A stretch of DNA of 64,000 nucleotides, taken from the NCBI GenBank assembly GCA_019426215.1, contig CM033405.1:28674199-28738198 (forward strand). Reading direction: 5' to 3'. The notes below the pieces were generated by a model, which saw nothing but the letters and a program-made list of their open reading frames with translations, did no database searches and had not been told where the DNA came from. Numbering within the stretch: position 1 is the first letter of the stretch; each line of letters starts with the position of its first letter. A program made the translations under genes and the position numbers. Positions 34,461 to 45,848 of this stretch are shown here, one piece after another. Source of the DNA: Buddleja alternifolia (Eukaryota > Streptophyta > Magnoliopsida > Lamiales > Scrophulariaceae).

Positions 34461-36067
34461 TTTCTATACCAATTAGGAACCAGAATTTATTCAGAATTCA
34501 TTCAACACGCTTGACCATGTAGTTCTCGTGCTTGCCTACTTGTTTTTCTTATTTGTACGCGATTGCATCGCACACTATTTGTTTTACAATATTTTTTGAT
34601 TTGTATTGTGTATGTACTACTTAAATATATTCCGTGGTTGTTTGTGTTACCCCTAATCTTTGTGTTTATTGTAATGAGTTCCATTTTCTCTTCTATTTTT
34701 AAATAATATGAAACTTTAACGCTATGTTTGGATGTATTTTGATTTAAGAAACTTTAAATAATTCCAATTTATGTTACTCGTTATTGTGATAAAACATAAT
34801 ATTTTGTTGTTTAGTATACAATTACAACAACTTCGACCTTGTCACAAGTTTTATAAAAATTTTGTTTCATTTTTTTGTAGTGAAGTAGTTGAAAAACGTC
34901 TCAGATACTTCTAGCATATATAGGCCCCGATTGGAGGCACTGTCTCAAAGAATTTTTTTCATGAGAAAAGTGAGAAATTTTCATTTAAGAGAGTAGAAAA
35001 ATGGTGTTGTTTGGATAAGTTTTTAGGAAAAAGCGTAATGATGACTTTTGATGTGATGCATTTCTTTCTACAAAATTGCAAATTTAGTCCCAAGATAGGG
35101 CCATTTTTATTCTAGCCCCACGTTTTTATGCGATTTTAGAAATTGTCCCAATAATTTGAAAAAGTTACAAAGTTAGTCCTTTTTTGAGCAACATTGATCC
35201 CACACTTTATTTCCCATTAAATACTAATGAAAACTAATGGAATGTACTTTCAGAAATTGCAATTTGGAACTCAATTAGATAGCTTGTATCAAACACCCCT
35301 AAACAGTTTCTTTTGTCACTTACGCCCCAGAAAAATAAAAAATAAAAATAAAAAAACTAAAAAAGTTCATTATCTTCCCTAACATATCCCTTGTCCAACA
35401 TCCCCCTTCACCGCCCTAATAAAAACTAAAAAAGTTCATTTTACCATTGTCAATTTAAATTTTGTCACTAATTTTACTTTTTGTTGTAGATTTTTCGAGG
35501 CTAAACTAATCTTTTTGGTCACTTTTAACCACTTTTTTTTTTAATTAATTTTTGTGCAAAATTTAATAGTTATATTTAATTCTTGAGTGAAAGTGATATT
35601 TAGGGACTAAGTTGTGTCACACATGATTAATATTATACTAGAAAAGTCCTATTTATATAACGATTATGTTTGTTTCAGGCCTATGTTAGCAGAGTTCCAA
35701 TTTTTCTTAAATTTGAAAACAATGCTTATGTATATATACGTAAGTAATTAATTCATCCGTAGCATTCTAGATAATTGATTATTGATGTCTTTGATGAATA
35801 AAAATCTACGTTTTCTCGAGTTTTCTTGAGTTCTCGATAGCTTAAGACATGTTATTCAATTCCTCCTCCACCTATACATTTTCTCAAAGTTGCTAGCTAA
35901 TATTTATGTCGTCATCTAGTGTCAGTGTCACTTTGTTTTATCCGCGAACCAAACATGTTATGATAGGAAAACAAAGATAATAATATATACCATTTAGAAG
36001 TTGAACTACTTGTCACGGTCACACCCTTATTCCATACCAATCAAGCCCAAGTTTTAGACGTTTGTCT
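34461..36067. other. Spacer between PELPK genes C and D
   Basis: No gene. The first 830 bp match the 3' flank of gene B. The last 500 bp (TAGAAAAGTCCTATTTATRTAACG, GCATTCTAGATAATTGATTATT) match the upstream flanks of E. An AAAATAAAA-rich stretch lies at 35,332-35,360. Confidence 0.55.
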
Positions 36068-36110
36068 CTATATAAACTCATCAACCAAATCTTTTCCATG
36101 CATCCCTCAT
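36068..36110 (+). promoter_or_regulatory. Core promoter of PELPK gene D
   Basis: The CTATATAA box is at 36,068-36,075, followed by TCCATGCATC at 36,095-36,104. A conserved CACGGTCACACCCTTATTCC block lies about 50 bp upstream and is shared with E and F but not with B and C. Confidence 0.7.
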
Positions 36111-36165
36111 TGATAGATTCAATCACTTATAATCAAAGAGAACAGTTTTGCTCATATCCAACAAT

Positions 36166-36624
36166 ATGGCATATGATCATTTCCGCCCCTCATTTTTCTT
36201 GTTACTGTTCATTACTTTATCATCAATAACTGAAAACACAATTCAAGTCGAGGCTCGCCACTTCCTTGAATCAGCTTTGCCTGAGATTCCCAAGCCTAAA
36301 ATTCCTTTGCCACAAATCCCCGCTTTACCAAAACCCCAACTACCAACACTTCCAAAACCCGAGCTGCCAACTTTACCTAAGCCTAAGTTCCCGACATTGC
36401 CCAAGCCAGAGCTTCTAGCATTGCCAAAACCAGAGCTTCCAGGATTGCCAATATCGGAGTTGCTAGCATTGTCGAAAGCTGAGTTACCAAAGCCCGAGAT
36501 TCCAACATTGCCAAAGTTTGAGTTGCCAACTCTCCCGAAGCCCGAATTGCCTAAGCTGCCTGAGCTCCCAAAGTTTCCAGAATTGCCTGAGCCCACTTTG
36601 CCAGAAGTTCCCAAATCCCCTTGA
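36166..36624 (+). CDS. PELPK1-like: PELPK-repeat secreted proline-rich protein (copy D)
   Basis: A single exon of 152 aa, the shortest copy. It has the shared signal peptide (MAYDHFRPSFFLLLFITLSS) and the mature start RHFLE instead of RHLLE. About seven octapeptides remain because the PEIPELPK/PQIPELPK block of B and C is absent: PKPEIP runs directly into TLPKFELPTLPK. Some repeats have lost the canonical Glu or Pro (PKFPTLPK, PELLALPK), suggesting relaxed constraint. The start is fixed by the conserved ATG after the TATA box; the triplet six codons earlier is TTG. The frame is open and the CCTTGATTTG stop context is conserved. It is probably expressed like its paralogues, which is inferred from the promoter. 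Confidence 0.88.
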   Translation: MAYDHFRPSFFLLLFITLSSITENTIQVEARHFLESALPEIPKPKIPLPQIPALPKPQLPTLPKPELPTLPKPKFPTLPKPELLALPKPELPGLPISELLALSKAELPKPEIPTLPKFELPTLPKPELPKLPELPKFPELPEPTLPEVPKSP

Positions 36625-37048
36625 TTTGTGTACTAATTAAGGAGCAGGATTTGTTCAGAATTCATTCAGCACGCTTGATCATGTAGTTCTTGTGCTTATC
36701 TACTTGTTGTTTTCTTATTTAATTTGTACGTGATTGCATCCGACATCATTTAATTCGTTTTTTAATGTTTCTTTGTTTATATTTACTTATATATTTTTTG
36801 TGGTTGTTTATGTTACCCTTGATTTCTTGTGTTCATTGTCATGAATTCCATTTTCTCTTTCTATATCTAAATAATACGAAACTTTAAAGCTATGTGTGGA
36901 TATGTTTTCGTTCAAGAAACTTTAAACAATTCCAATTTATGTAATTTGTTATTGTGATAAAACAACTTCGACGTTGTCACGTGATTCTTGTTATTAATAT
37001 TTTGTAGTGAAATAGTAACACCGCATCTACTTCTAGCATATATACGCC
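36625..37048. other. 3' flank of PELPK gene D
   Basis: There is no gene. It is homologous to the 3' flanks of E and F (TACGTGATTGCATCCGACATC, GTTACCCTTGATTTCTTGTG) and ends with the TATACGCC target site of a hAT element. Confidence 0.6.
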
Positions 37049-37655
37049 CAGTGGTGGATTCAGAATGAGAAGTCAGGGGGGGCACTAGGAATTACCGAGG
37101 GGGGTGCGGGGGGCTTGCTCCCCGCGGTACGGTACGCTATATTTATGAGGGAAAATATAATAACTAATTAGGTTCAATTACAACTTTTGATATAATTTAT
37201 ACTTTTATACTTTTTTTTATAGCCAGAATTTTGGGTTTTGGGCGGGTGAACTCAAAATAAAGGGAGAAAACGTGATATTTTTTTACTTTGGGGGAACGAA
37301 ATTTAAATATAAAAAATTTTGTAAGGTAAAAAAATGAATTTTCAAACTTGAGGGGGGGCATTTAGTAATTTCAGGGGTAATAATTTTCCATATTACCCCC
37401 AACTATAAATAAAAATTATATATTATTTGTAAACTCTTTCGATTTTTGGTTCAGTTAACCGAATCCCAAAACCGAAATCAAGAATCTTGAAAAATAAAAA
37501 TCGAAACCGAACCGAGGGGGGGCATTTGATAATTTGAGGGGGGGCATTAGTGTAATTTAAAAATTAAAATTTCAAAATATACCTATATTAAAAAAAAATA
37601 TATATATCAGGGGGGGCACTGCCCCCCACCTGAGATCAACATACGTCCGCCCCTG
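37049..37655. mobile_element. hAT-type MITE 1
   Basis: The element begins CAGTGGTGGATTCAG and its reverse-complemented end begins CAGGGGCGGACGTATG. The perfect 8-bp duplication TATACGCC is at 37,041-37,048 and 37,656-37,663. The matching site after gene F (near 57,205, GATACGCCCCAATAGG) is empty. The ends are G-rich (GGGGGGGCACT) and the interior non-coding. Confidence 0.88.
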
Positions 37656-37904
37656 TATACGCCCTATTAGACTGACATCTTGTCTCGAAGGGTTTCCTTT
37701 TTCATGAAATAAGTGAGAATTTTTATTTTAGAGAGTTGAAAAATGGTGTTAAATTTGTGTTTTGATAAGTTTTTTTTAGGGAAAAAAGCGTAATGATGAC
37801 ATTTGATGTGATGTTTTTTTTTTTTTTTTTTGGGGCAGCCGTTTTAATTCTGGGCTCCATGCATTACGCGAGTTTAGAAAACGTCTTAATAATTTGAAAA
37901 AATC

Positions 37905-39058
37905 ACAACATAAGTCCTTTTTTTAAGCAACAATAATCCTATGATTTATTTTCTATTAAAAACTAATGGAAATTAATTGAATATACTTTTAGAAATTGTA
38001 CTTGGCCACCTAAAGCTATATTATATAGCTAATAGCTTGTATCAAGCACCCCTCTAATTTTTGCTTGGGGTAAAAACAATAAGCCACCTGAATTTTGCAT
38101 ATTTTTACACCTTTTTATCTAAACTATTTTTCGTTACACTTTTTTATCTCAACTCCACGGGTTTTACACTTTTCTATCTATTAGCATATTACTACAACAT
38201 AAGTCCTTTTTTTAAGCAACAATAATCCTATGATTTATTTTTTATTAAAAACTAATGGAAATTAATTGAATATACTTTTAGAAATTGTACTTGGCCACCT
38301 AAAGCTATATTATATAGCTAATAGCTTGTATCAAGCACCCCTCTAATTTTTGCTTGGGGTAAAAACAATAAGCCACCTGAATTTTGCATATTTTTACACC
38401 TTTTTATCTAAACTATTTTTCGTTACACTTTTTTATCTCAACTCCACGGGTTTTACACTTTTCTATCTATTAGCATATTACTACAACATAAGTCCTTTTT
38501 TTAAGCAACAATAATCCTATGATTTATTTTCTATTAAAAACTAATGGAAATTAATTGAATATACTTTTAGAAATTGTACTTGGCCACCTAAAGCTATATT
38601 ATATAGCTAATAGTGTATCAAGCACCCCTCTAATTTTTGTTTGGGGTAAAAACAATAAGCCACCTGAATTTTGCATATTTTTACACCTTTTTATCTAAAC
38701 TATTTTTCGTTACACTTTTTTATCTCAACTCCACGGGTTTTACACTTTTCTATCTATTAGCATATTACTACAACATAAGTCCTTTTTTTAAGCAACAATA
38801 ATCCTATGATTTATTTTCTATTAAAAACTAATGGAAATTAATTGAATATACTTTTAGAAATTGTACTTGGCCACCTAAAGCTATATTATATAGCTAATAG
38901 CTTGTATCAAGCACCCCTCTAATTTTTGTTTGGGGTAAAAACAATAAGCCACCTGAATTTTGCATATTTTTACACCTTTTTATCTAAACTATTTTTTATT
39001 ACACTTTTTTATCTCAACTCCCACGGGTTTTACACTTTTCTATCTATTAGCATATTAC
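37905..39058. repeat. Tandem array, four copies of a 287-289-bp unit
   Basis: Copies start at 37,905, 38,194, 38,483 and 38,770 (ACAACATAAGTCC) and differ by only a few bases. The first half of each unit is PELPK 3'-flank sequence (homologous to 35,160-35,310 and 57,480-57,640). The second half is the left end of the inverted-repeat element that finishes near 39,437. The unit is therefore chimeric and arose after that insertion. Confidence 0.9.
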
Positions 39059-39437
39059 GGCGGAATATTCCGCCAAAGTGAAGTTTAAACAAACTTTTTT
39101 TTTTCACCTTTTTTATCTAACTCCGCCGTATGTGCTCAAACTCCGATGGAATATTCCGTCGGAATATGCTAAGTTTCACTTTTTTATCTCAACTCCACGG
39201 GTTTTACACTTTTCTATCTATTAGCATATTATGGCGGAATATTCCATCGGAGTTTGAGCACATACGGCGGAGTTAGATAAAAAAAAGTGCAAAAAAAAGT
39301 TTGTTTAAACTTCACTTTGGCGGAATATTCCGTCGGAATATGCTAATAGATAAGAAAGTGTAAAACCTGTGGAGTTGAGATAAAAAAGTGTAAAAACACC
39401 TAAAGTTCGGGAGGCTAATTGTTATAACCCCTTTTTG
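38058..39437. mobile_element. Long-inverted-repeat element whose left end was amplified
   Basis: The outer ends are GGGGTAAAAACAATAAGCC on the left and, reverse-complemented, GGGGTTATAACAATTAGCC. TTTTTGCTT and TTTTTGTTT flank it, a possible 9-bp duplication with one change. The empty site is seen after gene F (CCTCTAAATATTTTTGTGTCAC). Inside, 39,057-39,345 holds head-to-head GGCGGAATATTCC blocks. It is the same family as 44,446-44,845. Confidence 0.6.
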
Positions 39438-39586
39438 TTTTCTATCACTTATCCTCCAGAAAAATAAAAAATAAAAGAGGGCAAAGTTCATCATCTTTCT
39501 CAGCGTACCCCAGCCCACCGTCGGCCCAATCCATTCCAGCCCTTTTCCCCGCCTGCCTCCTAGCCTCCCCCTTCTGCACGCCCCAC
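39438..39586. other. C-rich PELPK spacer
   Basis: Continues the 3' spacer of gene D, homologous to 57,655-57,760 after gene F. It ends in the CGCCCCAC target site. Confidence 0.6.
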
Positions 39587-40270
39587 CAGGGACGGATCCA
39601 GGATTGACTCCTTGGGGGGGTCGAAGCATTAAAGTAAAATTTTTTGACAATATTTATGATTATATATTTAAATTTATTTTACTTTTAACTGATAAAAGAA
39701 ATAAAAATTATCAAGTTACGAAAAACAAAACTAAATTTTAATAAGCTTATCAGCGATCCCTTTTTATAGTTTTTAGGAAATTTTTTTATTAATTCTAATT
39801 CTAATACGTGTAGAAGAGAGGTTTTTAAATGAAAAAGTTTTTATTAATTCTAGCCTTAATATGTATAGAATTGAATTTCCAAAAAGGAAATTAAAGCTAT
39901 TACCAATTCAATTTTTTTTTTACGGTAATTACCTTTTAAAATTAATATAAGAATGTTATATGATAATAATGCTTTGTATGACAAGTGAGAGGAACGGTCC
40001 ACTTTCAATTTAGAGAAAGAGTTTAATAATTGGAAAAAAAAAAACAGAAACAGGGGGTGGTAAAGATTCGAACCATGCACCTCCTCTGCTAGGTATAACT
40101 TATTACCAAGAAACCCACCAACTCGGCCAAGCATTCTCTCGTGCTATGAATGGAACCGAAAAGATATATTGTTGGGGGGGCCGTATTATAAAATTCTATA
40201 AACCCTATAGAGAAAATTTAAAGTCTGGAGGGGCCGTGGGCCCCCCCGGCCCCCCCTAAATCCGTCCCTG
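39587..40270. mobile_element. hAT-type element 2
   Basis: It begins CAGGGACGGATCCAGG and, reverse-complemented at the other end, CAGGGACGGATTTAGG. The perfect 8-bp duplication CGCCCCAC is at 39,579-39,586 and 40,271-40,278. The orthologous point near 57,755 (GCACGCCCCACCCTAG) is empty. A tRNA-like segment lies inside on the minus strand. Confidence 0.9.
40058..40135 (-). ncRNA. tRNA-derived segment (SINE or class II tRNA relic) inside hAT 2
   Basis: On the minus strand an A-box-like TGGCCGAGTTGG is followed about 50 nt later by a B-box-like GGTTCGAATCT. The spacing suits a Leu/Ser-type tRNA or a tRNA-derived SINE head. A complete cloverleaf could not be verified. It is probably not a working tRNA gene. 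Confidence 0.45.
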
Positions 40271-40278
40271 CGCCCCAC

Positions 40279-40763
40279 CCTAGCCCTCCACCATACCTGA
40301 AAAAAATAAAATTAATGTTTGTTAGTTTTTCTATTTTTCATATTTTCTTTTCCTTAAATAGTATATTAGTTAAAAAATAATTTTATTAAAATCTAAACTA
40401 AAATATATATATATTTTTTAATTTTTCAGGGGCAAGTGACATTAAAATTTGTTCAGGCGTGTTAGTTGCAAGTTGTATAACTAGGGGGCAAAATGCAATT
40501 TCTAAAGTAAATCCGTTATTTTTCATCAATTTATTGGAAAATAAAGTGTATGACTAACGTTGCTTAGAAAAAAGACAATGTGGCAACCTTCAAATCACTA
40601 TAACTATTTTTAAAATAACGTAAAGCATGGGACTAATATTAAAACAATGCTATCATGTGAGACTAAATAATTGCAATTTTGCCCCCTTTTTGTAAAGAAA
40701 ATGTTTTTTTTTTAAAAAAATAAAATTGGTATGAATAAGCGTCTGTTTTATAAGAAAAAGTTA
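40279..40763. repeat. PELPK spacer unit (copy before the Tourist element)
   Basis: No gene. Homologous to 43,685-44,145 and 57,841-58,110 (TTTTTCAGGGGYAAGTGAC, GGGGGCAAAATGCAATTTCTA, TTTTTCATCAATTTATTGGAAAATAAAGTG). Confidence 0.75.
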
Positions 40764-41202
40764 GGCTCTGTATGATTGTATTTTAGAAAATGAATTTTGT
40801 ATTTTTATTGGACAACGTGTATTATAGAAATTCGTGTGAAAATATTATTTTTTTTTGTTTGTTTGGATATGTTTTTGAGAAATGTTTGGAAATTGTGTAG
40901 ATGTGATATAAAGTTGATTGAATTAGTTATATATGTAATGATGATAGAAAAAAAAATTAAAATAATACTTTATTTATGATAAAATAAGAAAGATAATGTG
41001 TTAGATAGTTGAATTATATAATTAATGAAGAGAGAGAATGAAGTGATTGAAATGATGAAATAATGACTAGTTATATAGGGAAATGTGTAGTAGGATTTAA
41101 AATTTGAGTATTTTCTGCAGAATTTACCTTGGAGTGTGTATTTTCATTTTCTGGTGATCCAAAAAATGAAAATATCTTTTAAATTCTTAATCACACAGAG
41201 CC
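40764..41202. mobile_element. Tourist-type MITE
   Basis: The ends are GGCTCTGTATGATTG and, reverse-complemented, GGCTCTGTGTGATTA, flanked by TTA on the left and TAA on the right. The paralogous site near 44,157 (AAACTAAATATATC) lacks it. It is AT-rich and non-coding, and its ends resemble those of the element at 26,130. Confidence 0.75.
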
Positions 41203-41578
41203 TAAATATATCTAACTTAAATCTATTGATTGTTTTGACACCTAATGCGCAGTGGATCTTATTTCGCGATTTCAAATTTGGATATTTGATTACTTTAACG
41301 CCCCAATGTTGAGATATTGGTGGAATAAAAGCCTTTTAGTTTTTTTTTTTTGGTAGATCATAAAAGCCTTTTCAAATAAATTATCTACTCACAAATAGTT
41401 AAAAAATATGATCTTTCTAAGAAAAATTTGAAAGAAATTCCAACCAAATTCACTTACAAGGGAAAACCAAGTTTCCTTTTAGAGAGTAACTATTGTAGCA
41501 AGTTTGTAGGATATATCTTTATAGTGTCTCTATGCTAATATGCTGTCAAGGTATTGTCTATCTCTTGGTGTTAGTCTT

Positions 41579-41930
41579 CTATTCTTGCCTGCTTCTATTC
41601 TCAATCCCAGCTCCATTGGCAAATTGCAACTGCTTTATAGGTCCTTCTATTTCTTTCTTCCCACACCCAGTACAACATCCCCTGAATTTCCACCTTCGGA
41701 AAGCAAAAACCACCCAACTCCTCCATCTACTAAACTGTTTTGGCCGCTTATCCACATGTAACCACTGCATATAATTTTGTTGCAGCAGTTGCCCCGCCCA
41801 AGTACAATCAAAAAACAAATGCTCAATGTTCTCAATACCGCCACTTATTTTATTATTTTTCAAATTTTGTACGAATTGTAATAAATTATTGTCAATTTTT
41901 GAGTCAGAGTCATACTTTAACTGAGTCACA
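41579..41930 (-). pseudogene. LINE reverse-transcriptase zinc-binding tail fragment
   Basis: The minus strand encodes NIEHLFFDCTWAGQLLQQ followed by WLHVDKRPKQFSRW. This resembles the zf-RVT domain found after LINE reverse transcriptases (a His-Leu-Phe-Phe-x-Cys motif). The partner cysteines and the rest of the LINE are missing. The segment is not present in the paralogous spacers. Assignment rests on one motif. Confidence 0.45.
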
Positions 41931-42383
41931 AATGATTACGATTATATATAGTAGAAAAGTCCTATTTATGTAACGCTTATGTTAGTGGAGTTCCAACATT
42001 CATTGAATTTGAAAAAAATGCTTACATAGTAATTCGTGGCATTCTAGATAATTGATTATTAACGCCTTTGATGAATAAAAAAAAAATAGATCTACATTTT
42101 GATCGAGTTTTCTTTGAGTTCGCGTGAAGCTTGAGACATGTTCTTTAATTCCTCCTTCACCTCTATTTTCTCAAATTTGCTAGCTCAATATTCATGTTGT
42201 GTCAATCTGGTGTCATTGTCACCTTGTTATATCCGCACACCAAACATGTTATATATGATAGAAAAACTAGGGCATAACTTGAAGTATTAATATATACTAC
42301 TGAGAAGTTGACCTACTTTTCACGGTCACACCCTTACTCCACCAACCAAGCCAAAGCTTTAGACGTTTCTCCACATTGAATGT

Positions 42384-42427
42384 CTATATAAACTAAAAAA
42401 CCAAATCTCTTCCATGCATCCCTCATT
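42384..42427 (+). promoter_or_regulatory. Core promoter of PELPK gene E
   Basis: The CTATATAA box is at 42,384-42,391, with TCCATGCATC just downstream. The upstream CACGGTCACACCCTTACTCC block is shared with D and F. Confidence 0.7.
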
Positions 42428-42480
42428 GATAGATTCAACACTTAAAATCAAAGAAAAAAGTTTTGCTCAAATCAAACAAT

Positions 42481-42972
42481 ATGGCATGTGATCATTTCCG
42501 CCCCTCATTTTTCTTCATACTACTCATTACTTTATCATCAATAACTGGAAACACAATTCAAGCCGATGCTCGCCACCTCCTTGAATCAGCCTTGCCCGAA
42601 ATTCCTTTGCCACAAATTCCCACTTTACCGAAACCCGAACTACCAACACTTCCAAAACCCGAGCTGCCAACTTTATCTAAGCCTGAGCTTCCGACGTTGC
42701 CCAAGCCAGAGCTTCCAACATTGCCAAAACCAGAGCTTCCAGGATTGACAAAACCAGAATTGCCAGCATTGTCGAAAGCTGAGTTGCCAAAGCCAGAGAT
42801 TCCTGAATTACCAAAGCCCCAAATTCCAGAACTGCAAAAACATGAAATTCCAACATTGCCAAAGCTTGAGTTGCCAATTCTCCCGAAGCCTGAATTGCCT
42901 AAGCTACCTGAGCTCCCAAAGTTTCCAGAATTGCCTAAGCTCACTTTGCCAGAAGTCCCCATATCCCCTTGA
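42481..42972 (+). CDS. PELPK1-like: PELPK-repeat secreted proline-rich protein (copy E)
   Basis: A single exon of 163 aa. It has the signal peptide MACDHFRPSFFFILLITLSS and the mature start RHLLE. The first PEIPKP unit is missing, so the repeat domain begins ALPEIPLPQIPTLPK. There are about ten octapeptides, some altered (PELPTLSK, PELPGLTK, PQIPELQK, HEIPTLPK), and the C-terminus is SP preceded by VPI. Cys3 replaces Tyr of B, C and D, a change shared with F, supporting an E/F subgroup. The frame is intact. A secreted wall protein is inferred from family and signal peptide. The region between this gene and the next copy holds the 7.5-kb CACTA element. Confidence 0.88.
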   Translation: MACDHFRPSFFFILLITLSSITGNTIQADARHLLESALPEIPLPQIPTLPKPELPTLPKPELPTLSKPELPTLPKPELPTLPKPELPGLTKPELPALSKAELPKPEIPELPKPQIPELQKHEIPTLPKLELPILPKPELPKLPELPKFPELPKLTLPEVPISP

Positions 42973-44445
42973 TTTGTGTACCAATTAAGAAGAAGGATTT
43001 GTTCAGAACTCATCCAACACGCTTGATCATGTAGTTCTTGTGCTTGGCTTGTCTACTTGTTTTTTTCTTATTTAATTTGTTTGTGATCGCATCGAACAAT
43101 ATTTGTTTTGTAGTGTTTGTTTCATTTGTATTTATTAAATATATTTTTCGTGGTTGTTTATGTTACCCTTGATTTCTTGTGTTCATTGTCATGAATTCCA
43201 TTTTTTCTTTCAATATCTAAATAACACGAAACTTTGAACGCTATATTTGGATATGTTTTCATTCCAGAAACTTTAAACAATTCCAATTTATGTAATTTGT
43301 TATTGGGACAAGTCTCATTTTTCGTCCCGTATTTATGCTCGAGTACACTTTTAATCCTGAACTTTATTTAAATCTTACATTGTGTTCTATTACTTTCAAA
43401 ATGTCTCGCTTTTGGTCCCAACCAAATATTCCGTTCAAAACTTAACGCTCAACTCCGTTAGTCAATATTTTGACCGACTTTTTGGGGAGATTTTTGTTTA
43501 AATGACACATGATATTAAATGAAAACATTGTGATATTGAATATAATCCATGTGTGAGTGACCCTCCCCCTCCACCTGCCCAACTTAGCCCTCCCTCATGC
43601 ACGACCCACCCTAACCCTCCCACGACCCTTAATCCCCCTACCCCACACTCCCCCCTCCCCCCCCGCCCCCCGCCCCCCCAAAATAAAATAAAAAAGATGA
43701 ATATTTGTTTGTTTTTCTATTTTTCATTTTTTCTTTTCCTTGAACAAAATATAAGTTAAAAAGTAATTTTATTAAAATTTAAACTAAAATAACTTTTTTG
43801 TTTTGTTTTTGTAATTTTTCAAGGGTAAGTGACATTAGAATTTGTTCGGGGTGTTTGTTGCAAGTGATATATTTAAGGGGGCAAAATGCAATGTCTATAG
43901 TACATCCGTTATTTTTCATCAATTTATTGGAAAATAAAGTGTATGACTAAAGTTGCTTAAAAAAAAGACCAATGTCGCAACCTTCAGATCACTGAAACAA
44001 TTTTTAAAGTCAGGTAAATCGAGAGACTAAAACTAAAATAATGCTATCATGTGAGACTAAATAATTGCAATTTTGCCCCCTTTTTGGTAAGAAAAAGTTT
44101 TTTTTTTTTTTTTGTGAGAAATTAGTATGGATAAGCGTTTGTTTTATAAAAAAAACTAAATATATCTAACTTAAATCTATTGATTGTTTTAACACCCAAT
44201 GTGTAGTGGATCTTATTTCACAATTTCAAATCAAGATATTTGATTATTTTAACGCCCAATGTTGAGATAGTGGCGGATTCAAAGCCTTTTAGTGTCACAT
44301 AAATTATCTATTCACAAATAGTAAAAGAATATGATCTTTCTAAGAAAAATTTGAGAGAAATTCCAACCAAATTCACTTTTTAAAGGAAAACCGAATTTCC
44401 TTTTAGAGAATATCTATTGTAGCAAGTTTGTAGGATTTATTTTTA
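42973..44445. repeat. Spacer after PELPK gene E with a partial unknown insert
   Basis: No gene. 42,973-43,300 is the family 3' flank. 43,305-43,550 (GGGACAAGTCTCATTTTTCG...) is unmatched by the other copies and may be one end of an element. 43,560-43,685 is very C-rich spacer. 43,685-44,445 matches 40,300-41,510. Confidence 0.55.
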
Positions 44446-44845
44446 GGGGTAAATACATTAACCCACCTGAATTTTTTGAGTTTTGACACTTTTTTATACA
44501 AGCCTTTTTTTTTTCTTTTTTACATTTTTTTATCTCAACTTTATGGATTTTGCACTTTTTTATATATTAACATATTTCGGCGAAATAAACAAACTTTTTT
44601 TTACACTTTTTTATCAAAACTTTGTATTGTTACACTTTTTTATCCAGACTTTATTTTTTTTTAACACTTTTTTATCTCACCCGGCCGCATGTGTTCAAAT
44701 TCCGGCGGAAGACTCCACCGTAATATGCTAACATATAAAGAAGTGTAAAACCTGTAAAGTTGGGACAAAAAAGTGTTAATTTTTTTTTTTTTTATGAAAA
44801 AGTGCCAAAACTCGAAAAGTTCAAATGAGTTATTATCTTTACCCC
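44446..44845. mobile_element. 400-bp long-inverted-repeat MITE
   Basis: The ends are GGGGTAAATACATTAACCC and, reverse-complemented, GGGGTAAAGATAATAACTC, with arms of about 170 bp. TTTA flanks both sides (44,442-44,445 and 44,846-44,849). The paralogous segment near 41,517 (GATATATCTTTATAGTGTC) shows the empty site. It has the same end type as the amplified element at 38,058-39,437. Confidence 0.8.
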
Positions 44846-45848
44846 TTTATAGTGTCTGAACATCTGCATTTTTTTAGAGCACTACAAGAAAACAGAGCTT
44901 CAGAGATGGAAAAATCCGTCTCTGAAACCCAATTTTCCGTCTCTGAAAATAATCAGAGACGGAATTTTTCCGTCTCTGACACCCGTCTTTAAACAGCTCG
45001 AAAATTGAGATGAGATTTTTCCGTCTCTAATTTCAGAGACGGAAAATTGTTCCGTCTCTAATTCCATCGCTTTTTTCATGACTCTTTTACTAATAATCCG
45101 TCTCTATATTTTGTCTCTAATCCGTCTTTAAATCCGTCTCTAATTATATTCAGATTCGGTAACTAATCCGTCTCAAAATTTCGTGGAATCCGTCTCTAAT
45201 CCGAACTCAAAATCCGTCTCTAAATCCGTCGCTGATTCCAACGATATATCCGTCTCTAAATCCATCTCTGATTCCAACTCAGTAACTGTCTCTAAATCCG
45301 TCTCTGATTCCAATTTAGTATCCGTCTCTAAATCCGTCTCTGATTCCAACTCCGTATTCGTCTCTGATTTTCGTCTCTGATTCCAACTCCGAATCCGTCT
45401 CTGATTCCAATTCCAAATTCGTCTCTGATTCCGTCTCTGATCGCGTTTCAATATAGGTCTCTAATTCCGCCTCTAATCTGTCTTTGCTCTTTTCTAAAAT
45501 TGTCTCTAAATCCGTCTCTAAATGAAGCTAAAAAATTTATGAATATAGCGTTTTATTTGCTAAATTCATATAATATTAAACCTGGTAAATAACGAATAAT
45601 TCAATGAAATCAACAAACATTAACTAAACAATATCGCACCTATCAACAAAATGCAAACAACTAATTAACATCACAATCGAAGTATCTAACACAATCATTT
45701 CAACACCACATCATTCTAACAATATATCATTCTAACAGACAACCTTGTCCAATCAATTAGTCCCGACATCTACACAAAAGTATCAAACTGACAGACAATT
45801 AACACGAGTTACTATTAATCATCAAAGTATATAACAAAAAAACACCAA

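Noticed and set aside
37905..39058. CRISPR-like regular repeats
   Set aside because: The units are contiguous 287-289-bp tandem copies without spacers, in a plant nuclear context.
43553..43759. Pro-rich frame after gene E
   Set aside because: It comes from the C-rich spacer tract shared with other units; nothing suggests coding.
45173..45451. Frames rich in SVSKSVSDSN or ETDLETDTKLESE
   Set aside because: They are translations of the CCGTCTCT subterminal repeats of CACTA 2.
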